Shown here in pieces: positions 45,425 to 54,015 of a stretch of DNA of 64,000 nt. Each line of letters opens with the position of its first letter. Within the stretch, counting starts at the first letter, position 1. The DNA comes from Cyanophora paradoxa. Lineage: Eukaryota > Glaucocystophyceae > Cyanophorales > Cyanophoraceae. The translations under genes were made by a program, and so were the position numbers. The notes beneath the pieces are model-generated. The model did not search any database, was not told where the DNA came from, and saw nothing but the letters and a program-made list of their open reading frames with translations. Where the stretch lies: NCBI GenBank assembly GCA_004431415.1, contig QPMI01000563.1, positions 62,001 through 126,000 on the forward strand, in the 5' to 3' direction.

Positions 45425-46312
45425 GGGCTTCGCGTGCTGGACCGTGCTGGACGCCAGATCTCGCGTGCTGGACCAGGTGAGCCGGCGGCATGTCCTGCTT
45501 CTAGGGCCGACGAGCTATGATCGAACTGCGCGCAGGTCGCTCGGTCGCGCTCGCTCGCCGGCCGAAGGGCTTCGGGCGGCGGCAGATCTCGCTCGTTGTA
45601 CCAGGTGAGCCGTGAGGCGGCGGCACGCCCTGCATCTAGTGCCGACGAGCTCTGATCGAACTGCGCGCAGGTCGCTCGGTCGCGCTCGCTCGCCGGCCGC
45701 AGGGCTTCGGGCGGGGGGACCCGCCGCGCCAGACCTCGCTCGCTGTACCAGGTGAGCCGTGAGCCGGCGGCACGCCCTGCGTCTAGTGCCGACGAGCTCT
45801 GATCGAACTGCGCGCAGGTCGCTCGGTCGCGCTCGCTCGCCGGCCGAAGGGCTTCGGGCGGCGTATCCGCAGCGCCAGATCTCGCTCGCTGTACCAGGTG
45901 AGCCGTGAGCCGGCGGCACGCCCTGCGTCTAGTGCCGACGAGCTCTGATCGAACTGCGCGCAGGTCGCTCGGTCGCGCTCGCTCGCCGGCCGCAGGGCTT
46001 CGGGCGGCGGATCCGCAGCGCCAGATTTCGCTCGCTGCACCAGGTGAGCCGTGAGCCGGCGGCACGCCCTGCGTCTAGTGCCGACGAGCTCTGATCGAAC
46101 TGCGTGCAGGTCGCTCGGTCGCGCTCGCTCGCCGGCCGCAGGGCTTCGGGCGGCGGATCCGCAGCGCCAGATTTCGCTCGCTGCACCAGGTGAGCCGTGA
46201 GCCGGCGGCACGACCTGCGTCTAGTGCCGACGAGCTCTATATATAGCTAGTGCCCGCAGCTGCGCATGCAGGCCGCTCGGTCGCGCTCGCTCGCCGGCCG
46301 CAGGGCTTCGCG
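45425..46312. repeat. Tandem array of a 146-bp unit, about five full copies plus partial ends
   Basis: The junction ACCAG|GTGAGC recurs at 45477, 45605, 45752, 45898, 46044 and 46190, so three successive periods are exactly 146 bp, one 147 and the first shorter (128). Units are nearly identical, with variants such as CCAGATCTCGCTCG/CCAGATTTCGCTCG. Each unit contains a strong 5' splice-like GTGAGC and, 66 nt later, a 3' splice-like TGCGCGCAG preceded by CTGAT. Because 146 is not a multiple of three, open frames crossing the array on the minus strand are by-products, not a repeat protein. Confidence 0.85.
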
Positions 46313-47451
46313 ATGGGGCGGCCGCGGGACCCGCCGCACGTGCACGCGCCATTTAGCTATGCAATATAAGTTTGTTCAATTTATCACATGTCACATATAT
46401 ATCTTGATCTCACACCACTATTACTGCTCCCCATGCCTGACTCCGGGAAAGATCGGCGCCCCACCTGACTCCGGGCCAATGCTGCTATCCCTGTCCCCTT
46501 ATACCTTGCCTCCAAACAGCGCCACCCGAGGGCATTACGGAGCCCGGTTCTCGTTAATCGCTGTCTCAGCAAATCTATCCAATGATCCGCGGCCCGCAAC
46601 CACGCGTACGCACCGTGTACAGGTGGCATTGCAGCGGCGACAGGGTCTGCGCGGACAAGGTCTGCGGCGACACCGTGGGGAGACCCCTCGCGTGGGGACG
46701 CCGCTGACGTCGACGTCGACGTCGACGCGCACAGCTGCAGCCCCGATTCTGCGCGCCGTGCACGGGAACACGTGCACGCGGTCGACGTCAGCCATAGTAC
46801 TAGTGTGCACTAAGTAAGCACTAAGCTAGCCATAGCTACAGCATACAGTACTCGATTTATCGATGTACCGGCTGCAGCGCTAGCTGCGGTACTAGTACAT
46901 CGATGCCCGCTGCGCACGCATGCCCGGCCCGCGGCCGGCCCACTAGCACTAGCTAGTACTAGTACTACCGCGTGCGCACCGCGGGGAGACCCCTCGCGAT
47001 CCTGGAGGTAGTCAGTTGTCATGGCGACAGGCACATTGTTGCCGCCATCTGCAGGGCCTGCGCGAAAGAGTTCGAGAAATGGTCGACGAGACATATGCAT
47101 GCAATGTGACCGATCGTGGGGAAAACACGCACGGCTCTTCTCCACTTCATCTTTATTCGGCACGGCATCACCGGAAGCACAGCCAGAGCCAGCCTGCGGC
47201 ATCCTAGCTGCCGCGGCCGGCTGGCTAGTTTCGGGAGCCGGCCGCGGGGCGGTCAGTGGCCCTGCGCTCTACCGCGGCTGTTGCTCGCCTAGACGCGTTG
47301 GCGCGGCTTGGCGAGAAGCAGTCGCGGAGGCGAGGGCCACCGTCCCCGGGTACAGACACCGGTCGGCTGGTCGAGCGCTGATCATGAATCGACCGGTGGC
47401 GGTCGATCAGACTCTGGGCAGCTGGAGTGCGCACCCGAGTTCAGCCGCGTA
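46313..47451. other. Spacer rich in short palindromes, no gene
   Basis: It contains GTCGAC-type tandem hexamers (46706-46727), CTAGTACTAGTACT palindromes (46900-46965) and a 22-bp near-identical direct repeat (CACCG.GGGGAGACCCCTCGCG) at about 46671 and 46977. Open frames were examined and none has motif or splice support. It ends at the left border of the duplicated TraB segment. Confidence 0.45.
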
Positions 47452-49230
47452 AGCTTGCGTGTGCACGGAGACCGCTCGACGGCGATCCGAGTTCAGCCGC
47501 GTGCGCATCCGCGCCGAGCGCCTCGGTCGTTCGAGGCGGCCGTCGCCTCCGCAGGTGGAGGCGTTCACGAGAGCGACAGCCCGCCCGCGACGCCGCCACG
47601 CGAGCTGCTGCAGTTCCGCCGGCGGCCTCTCCGCCCGGCGAGACGAGATCCTGGCGAGATCATGGCGTCTGGGGAGCTGTCGGACTTGTTAGCTAACGGC
47701 GTGCGCATGCTCACTGTGCTGCAGGTGCTCAAATGTTAGCGAAAAGTCGCGCGCACGCTAACATTTGATCCGCCTTCGCGCAGGACCCCGAGCTCGGCCG
47801 CACGTTCTACGTGGTCGGAACGTCACACGTGTCCCCTTCCTCTGCGTACGACGTCCGCCGCGTGCGCCTCTGCTTCGAGCTCGCCGCGTGGCCCGTCCCC
47901 TCCGACGCCGCGCACTGCAGGTCATGCGCAGCGTGCAGCCCGACGCGGTGGTCGTCGGTGCGCGCGGGGTTCCTCTTCGGGCGCTGCGCGTCCGCCGACG
48001 CCGCCGGCCGCGCCTGCAGAGCTGTGCCGCAGCCGCGTGGCGACAATGTTCCCGCCCGAGGGCGAGGGCGAGGAGCCGGCGCCGGGCCCGTCGCGCCCGC
48101 CCCTCAACGTCGCCGACGCGCTCGCGTCGTTCCGCAAGTTCGGCCCGACGGTGCCGACCCGCCCGCCCCCGCTCGGGCCCGCCCGCCAGCCGGCCCGACC
48201 CGCCGGCAGGCCGCCCTCGCCGCGCTGCTGGTCGGGGCGGTCCAGGGCACGGCCGCCGCCGCCTCCGGCCGGTGCGCCGATAGGGCAGCCTCGCGCATCG
48301 CCTTCGCGCGCCGCGCCGTGCCCAGCGACCTTCCGCGCAGGAGCGCCGGAGGGGAGTTCCGAGCCGCCGCGGAGGAGGCGCTGGCGCTGGTGCGGGCGTT
48401 CCCCCGAGGGGTGTGAGGAGTCACACTAAAAGCTCGCCGCAGGACGCGGAGATCATCCTTGGCGACCGCCCCCTGGAGGCCCGGGCGTGCGCGCCGCCCC
48501 GCGCGGGCGCCTCTGACGCGGCGCCCGCCCTCCGCAGATCACTTTCAGGCGCCTCGTGGCGTCGCTCTCCCCTCGCCAGGCCCGCCGCCCGCGGACCCCG
48601 TACCCCCTCCGCCTCTCACCCCTCCCCGCAGCTCCTTGCATTGGCTGGCGCAATGTCCAAAGCCATCGCGTCGGTTCGTGCCCCGGATCGAGCCCGTACC
48701 CCAGACGGTGTGCCCTCCAATCCGCACGCAGGGCAAGGCGGCGGAAGGGGTACAGGGCCCCTCGGACCTACGCGTGGAGGAGGCCATCCGCAGCCTCAGA
48801 GAGTGGCATGCATGCCCCCCGACCCCCCCATCCTCCCCTCCGTCCCCACAACGACGCGGTCCCCCGCAGGTGCCCGCCGCTGGAGAGGGTCCTGCTCGCC
48901 GAGCGCGACACGTACCTCGTCTGGTCCCTCCGCTACTCCCGCGGTGCCCCCCGCCGCCCCGCCCCGGCCCCCGCCCCGCCTCACCGCCCCCCCGGCAGCG
49001 TCGCTGCCGTGCCGGAGCATCGTGGGTGTGGTGGGGGCGGGACACGTGCCGGGCATCGTGGCCGGGTGGGACGCCCCGGACGCCCGCCGCCGCACCGAGC
49101 TCCTCGAGGCGCGCCCCGCCCCTCCCGCCCCCCTCTCCATCCCGCCCCGCGACGCCCCCGGCAGATCCCGGAGCGGCCGCCCGGGACGCGCCGCCTGTGG
49201 GCCGCCCTCGGTGCCGCCTCGGCCGCCCTC
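47452..49230 (+). CDS. TraB-domain protein, copy 2 (N- and C-terminally truncated duplicate)
   Basis: This is an inverted copy of 26764-28621, nearly identical in exons and introns. Homology begins at AGCTTGCGTGTGCACGGAG and stops within the last exon near 49225. The TraB blocks DPELGRTFYVVGTSHVS, VQPDAVVVELCRSRV, DAEIILGDRPLE, ITFRRLVASLSPRQ, ERVLLAERDTYLVWSLR and VVGAGHVPGIVAGW are all intact, as is the GC-AG intron at 48479-48536. The original start (MAAFLAPTF) is missing; the first in-frame ATG is at 47659 (MASGELSDLLANG). The membrane tail is replaced by kinase-derived sequence in a different frame. It may be transcribed but would make a soluble, shortened protein, or it may be a pseudogene. 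Confidence 0.65.
47730..47767. repeat. Copy 2 of the TraB intronic 12-bp inverted repeat
   Basis: CAAATGTTAGCG (47730-47741) and CGCTAACATTTG (47756-47767) repeat the hairpin found in copy 1 in the same place within intron 1, unchanged in both arms and loop. Confidence 0.85.
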
Positions 49231-49256
49231 GGTGCCGGCCGGCCGGCCGCCTCGGC

Positions 49257-51786
49257 CGCGCCGGCACCACCACCCGCACCCCGACCCTCGGCGAGGCCGA
49301 CGAGGAGGACGAGGACGAGGAAGAGGACGAAGAAGACGAGGATGAGGACGAGGACGACGACGAGGAGGAGGACGAAGAGGAGGAATAGGAGGAAGAGGGG
49401 AGCTCGGCGCCGCCTGGCGAGCAGTCGCGCGCCGAGTCGCGGGTGGAGTACGGTGCGCTCCTCCGAAGCGCCCCATCCGCAGCGGTCGCTCGGGCCCGCC
49501 TGGCGCCTCACGGGCCGGGGCGCGCAGAGTACCAGGACGGGACGACGGCGCGGGACCTGGGGATGTTCAGCCCGAGGCAGGCCGCCGAGGCGGCGCGCAG
49601 GGCGGGACTCGGCGCCTGGGCCGGCCACGCCGCCGCCGGCACCGCCTCCTCGTCCAGAAAGCGGCAGCCGGCCGGCGGCGCGGCGGCGCTGGGTACGGAG
49701 GTCGGGCGCTTCTGGGCCGCCGTCGGCTCCCCAGGTGCACCCCCCTCGAGCCTTTCGCCGCACTACCGTCGGCTGAGCGCGGCGCTGCGCGCAGGGACGG
49801 GCACGGGGTCCGGGACGGCCTCGGGGGGCGCCTCGTCCGAGCCGGCGGACTCGGCGCGGCAGGCGGCGGCCCCGGCGGGGCGGGCGAGGGCGCGGGGTCG
49901 CCGCGGCGGCACGTCTTCAAGCAGCGGCGGAAGAAGCGGCGCGGGTCGGACGGCTCGGAGGGCAAGGAGGTGGGGGGCCAGGGCTCCCCCGCCGCCGCAA
50001 CAGGTGCCTCGCCGCGCCAGAGCCCCCCCGCGCCTCGCGGGGCGGGCGTGAACGAGGGGGCGGGGCCAGCGCGGGGGCGATGGCGTCGTGGCTGGCGACG
50101 CACGCGCACTTCACCGTGCGGGACCTCACGCAGCGCGGCCTCGCCCCGGCACGGTCCCCGCCAGCGACGACGGCAGCCTCGCCACCACCCAGGCCCGCCC
50201 CCGCCCGCCCCGCCCCGCCCCGCCAGGCCAGGTCGCTGAGGGGCGGGGCCAGGGGAGCGCGAGCATGGTGGCCTGCGAGCACGGCGTCGTCGTCCTCATG
50301 GCGCGTCCTCGCCCCCCGCCCCGCGCCCCGCCCGGGCCCCCCGCCCCGCTGACCGGCGCCTCCCCCGTGCGCGCAGGAGATGGTGGGGAAGGGGACGAAC
50401 GGGCGGGTGTACCGGGGCCGCCTCGGGGAGCGCACCGTCGCCGTCAAGCGCGTCTCCCTCGCCGTGCGCCCCGCCCCCCGAGCCCGCCCCCTCGCCCCTC
50501 CCCTGAAGGCCCCCTCGTCGTGCACGCAGGGGGCGACGGCGAAGGTCGAGAAGCTGGCGCGCCTCGAGATCGCGATGCTCTCCCAGCTCAAGCACCCCAA
50601 CATCGTCGAGTCCGCCCCCCCCGCCCCGCCCCGCCCCTTCCGGGGCCTGCGGGCTGACGCGGCGGGGCCGGGGCAGGTACTACGGCACGGCGTACGACGC
50701 GGCCGGGATGCAGCACATCGACATGATCATGGAGTTCGTCGAGGGGTCCGCCCCCCGCCGCCTCCCGTCCCCTCCTCCCTGTACGTAGCGGGGCGCGGGC
50801 GCGGGGCGCAGGTGCACGCTCTCGGACTTCGTCTCGCGGCGGGGGAGCGGCCTGCCCGAGCCCGAGGCCGCCCGCCTCGTCGCCCAGGCGCGCTGCGGCC
50901 CCCTCTCTTGGCTGCCTCGCTTCGGCTTGACGCCTGTCCCGCGGCAGATCCTGGACGGGCTCGCCTACCTCCACTCCAAGCGCATCATCCACAGGGACCT
51001 CAAGGCGCGCCCCCGGCGCCCTGCCCCCTCCTCCAGTTGCTGTACCCCCTCCGAGGCCCTCCGCAGCCGGCGAACGTGATCGTGACGCCGGACCTCGTCG
51101 TCAAGATCATCGACTTCGGCGTCTCCGCGCAGGTCCGGCACCGCGCGGTTGAACTGGGCGCACTGCTTCTCCGATCCTGATTCGCGTACCCTGCTCTCCT
51201 CGAAAGCTCCGCGACCTGGCGGCGCTGCGGAGGAGCTGCGTGGGTACCCCCTGGTACCTCGCCCCCGAGGTCATCTGCCTCGAGCAGTACAGCTACCAGG
51301 TACCCCCGCCCGCTCCCTCCCCTCCCTCCCATTTTTATCTTACCTCGCTCCAGGCCGACTGCTGGTCCCTCGGCTGTTCCCTCGCGGAGCTCCTCACCGG
51401 TCACAGGCGCGCCGTGCCGCGTACCCTCCAGCCCTTCTACCCCGTTTGTGAACCGGGGTACAGGGTTTACGAGGACTTCAACGCTGTGGCGTGCATGTTC
51501 CGCATGGTGAACGACCCGCACCCGCCCATACCCCCCTCCGCCAGGTCCGAGGCCTCGCGCTGCCCCCCTCTTCCTGTGTCCGCCCTCTGAGCAGCCTCCC
51601 CGCAGCCCCGCCTGCGCCGCATTCCTGCAGGCGTGCTTCACGCGCAACTGGCGCGACGTGCGCTCTCCCGCTCTCGCCTCCGCCTCGCCCGTCGCCTCTG
51701 ATGCCGCGCGCGCTGGCGGCTCCACGCCTGCAGCGCCCTACGGCCGAGCAGCTGCGGCGACATCCTTTCATCACCTCCAACCTCTG
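49257..51786 (+). pseudogene. Kinase copy 2: 3' half of the MAP3K-like gene, disabled upstream, kinase domain intact
   Basis: The segment matches 38043-40586 throughout exons and introns. In the frame equivalent to copy 1 there is a TAG at 49386-49388 within the acidic run, a 4-nt loss near 49875-49890 and a 1-nt loss near 50146, so the regulatory half cannot be read as in copy 1. The catalytic exons are all preserved: GKGTNGRVYRG, VAVKRV, LSQLKHPNIVE, IIHRDLK, KIIDFGVS, GTPWYLAPEV, ADCWSLGCSLAELL, ending TGA 51784-51786. It could be a recent pseudogene or a short kinase transcribed from a new promoter. Upstream it abuts the truncated TraB copy. Confidence 0.75.
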
Positions 51787-52378
51787 ACCCCCTCCCGAAT
51801 TCAGCTGATCGGATGTCATGCTTTTCCAGTCAGCAGGTAGTGCACTCATTTAGCTATAGTTATCGATGTGTAGTATTAGCTCTGCAGGCTCGCGCGCAAA
51901 GTTAGCGCTGCAAATGAAAGATCGAGTGGGCATGATCAGCTAGCGCTGATCTGGCAGGTGCGCTTTCAGGTGCCAGTCAGGCGCATGGCCGGAATTTACG
52001 TGCAGGCCAGATGATAAGGGGAAGCAGCACTGATTAACCTCATGAGGCTGAGGCGGCTTCATCGAATTTTCGAATTTATTGAATGGCCGGGGATGGTTTT
52101 GAGCTGGGGTACACGCTCGGCAGGCTCGAGCTTTGGCGCCGGCGCCAGCGCATCAACCGCAGCATTCCATACGGCCGGCGAGCACATTTTAGAGCGCGCT
52201 CTACGAAACCTGAGCCCGCCCAACTGCAACGGTGACCGCCCGTGGTCAGGTTTCGTGTGCGCCGATTCGGTTGCTGGGCTCCCCTCCGCTTTCCCGGGCG
52301 CAGCTGACCCTTCCGCCGGCTTGCAGGACTCTGAACAAAGAATTTTGACTCTTCATCCCTGCGCCCAGCCCGTCGAAT
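51787..52378. other. Intergenic region
   Basis: Homology to the copy-1 downstream flank stops at the kinase stop codon. The stretch is mixed composition with TTCGAATTTTCGAATTTATT near 52059-52080 and no recognisable gene; it presumably holds the promoter of the gene at 52379. Confidence 0.4.
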
Positions 52379-53163
52379 ATGGCAACATCGGCAACAATGG
52401 CAACTCGGTCGCTGTCTCCTCCGACGCCGGGCGCCGGTGCCGCGGAAGTGCCACTGATGCTTCACGTCGCTTCCTCGCCCCTCTTCGATGGCACAGTTCC
52501 CGAGACCCCGCCCGCCGCGTACGACGACACGGAGGTCAACACCGACCAGGGGGCGAGCGTGTTCCAGCTGTTCCAGTCGCTCGTTTCGTCTGCACATGCG
52601 GATGGCTCCACCTTCTCATCGCCCCGCCTGGTCCGCGCCCGAGCGGCTGGACCAAACGGCTGCCCCGCGCTCAATTTGATGCGCAGCCGTCCCCGATGCT
52701 GCTGGCGACGCCGGCGGGCGCGCCAGAAGACGACGTGTTTTCTTGGTTCACGCTCGAGGATCCCAACGGGTCACCCGGCCCCGCCCTGCCGACCGCTTCC
52801 CAGCCGGACGCCGTCCGGCCCACCGCCGTCCGCCCGCCCTCCCCGCGCCAGCCGCCCGCGGCCGCCTCCGCCGTTCCGAGCACTTCTTGCGGCTGCGGCA
52901 AGTCGCCGTCCCGGTGCGTGCGACCAGAATCGTTCCGAGCGCGTGACCGGAAGCGTTCCGAGCGCTGACCTGTCCCTCTTCCCGCCGCAGCTGCCACGAG
53001 AAGCGGGCGGCTCGCGTGCACTGCTCGCTCCCCGCATCGAGGTCCGCGCCGCCCTTGGTCCGCTGCTCCCTTGCGCCGCGGCCTGACGGCTCGTCTCCTG
53101 GGCGGCAGGGGCAAGAGCCGGCCCAAGCCCGTCGTCAGCACGCGCCACCCGGCGCCCCACTGA
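52379..53163 (+). CDS. Hypothetical protein with Cys-rich C-terminus
   Basis: ATG 52379 opens MATSATMATRSLSPPTPGAG. Four exons join in phase with GT-AG introns of typical size: ...SSPRL | PSPMLLATPAGAPEDDVFSW... | CHEKRAARVHCSLPAS | GKSRPKPVVSTRHPAPH, ending TGA 53161-53163. The N-terminal part is Pro/Ser/Thr-rich; VFQLFQSLVSSAHADG and DDVFSWFTLEDPNG are possible short binding motifs. The tail CGCGKSPSRCHEKRA has cysteine spacing faintly like a CXC (tesmin) motif, but too few cysteines are present to assign it. The function is not recognised; the gene is supported by splice phase and codon composition. Confidence 0.55.
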
Positions 53164-54015
53164 ATTTTCGGAGCCCGCCAGGCCGCCAGTCCCCGTGACG
53201 GCACGCCACCCAGACCTCATCATTTCCTTTTCGCGTGTGCACAATTTACCTAGAGTCGAGATTTTTTGCAGTACACCGTAGTACGTATTCTCACAGTTCA
53301 GCAAATAGTGCACAGCTGCAGTTTGGTTTGTTTACTTTTTAAGTGGCCGGCGCGGGTCTAAGCCCTGGCCCTTTGCACATATAGTGGGTGGTTCATTTAT
53401 TTGTAGTCGCTTCAGTTATATGCAAAGCAATGCCCGCTTTGCGCTCGATGCATCACATCCGTGTGACTAAGGTTCGGCTTTCACAATCATTAGGTTGATT
53501 GACTCAGTGAAGCAGAACGTTGCGTGCTTTAAATTAGCAGCTGTATAGTGCATACGTACGTTTCTCCATTTCGTGTGGTTTGGCACTTCTTTATTTGCAT
53601 CTATTCTCGAGGCCCTCTCTAGCTCGGGCGGCCCTGGCTGCAATTGGGAAAGTTCGTGCAGTCGTAGTCTTGTCTCGTACTTTTTTACTCGCTTGAGAAA
53701 GTTTCTCGGACGCTTGATTGTCACAGTGTCACAGTGTCGTCCCATGATCGACAACTGCCCGAGTCTGATCGTGAATGCATCATGCCTCGATAGCATTCAG
53801 TAGGTGCCAGTCGGATGTAGCCGCTGAGGCGGCTGAGCCTCGTATACTATGATAGCTATGCATATGTTACTTCGCGTACGTTGATTGTTTTTCTAGCCTA
53901 GTGGATCTCCGGATCTCGAGGATGTCCCTTTGCCTGTTTCGCTAGGACACCGCTGTGTCGTTGTATGTTGAATTGCAGTGCAAAAAGGCCAATACAGCAA
54001 AAAGACTGAACATCG
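53164..54015. other. AT-rich intergenic region between convergent genes
   Basis: Clearly AT-richer than flanking genes. A minus-strand open frame of 109 codons from ATG 53796 (MLSRHDAFTIRLGQLSIMGR...) and a plus-strand frame from 53573 overlap each other; neither has a recognised motif and both probably lie in untranslated sequence. Confidence 0.4.

Noticed and set aside
45331-46211. A repeat protein with MPPAHGSPG...GERARPSDLRAVRS-type repeats on the minus strand
   Set aside because: The repeat period is 146 bp, so the frame changes at every unit; the apparent protein repeats come from stop-poor satellite DNA.
45425-46312. CRISPR-like array
   Set aside because: The units are contiguous 146-bp near-identical repeats without unique spacers, and the genome is eukaryotic.
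48556-49776. An in-frame TraB-kinase fusion protein across the junction
   Set aside because: The TraB frame and the copy-1 kinase frame differ at the junction, and the kinase frame then meets a TAG at 49386; reading on in the TraB frame gives only Arg-rich nonsense.
53467-53796. A 109-codon minus-strand gene
   Set aside because: It has no recognised motif, overlaps an equally plausible plus-strand frame and sits in AT-rich sequence between convergent genes.
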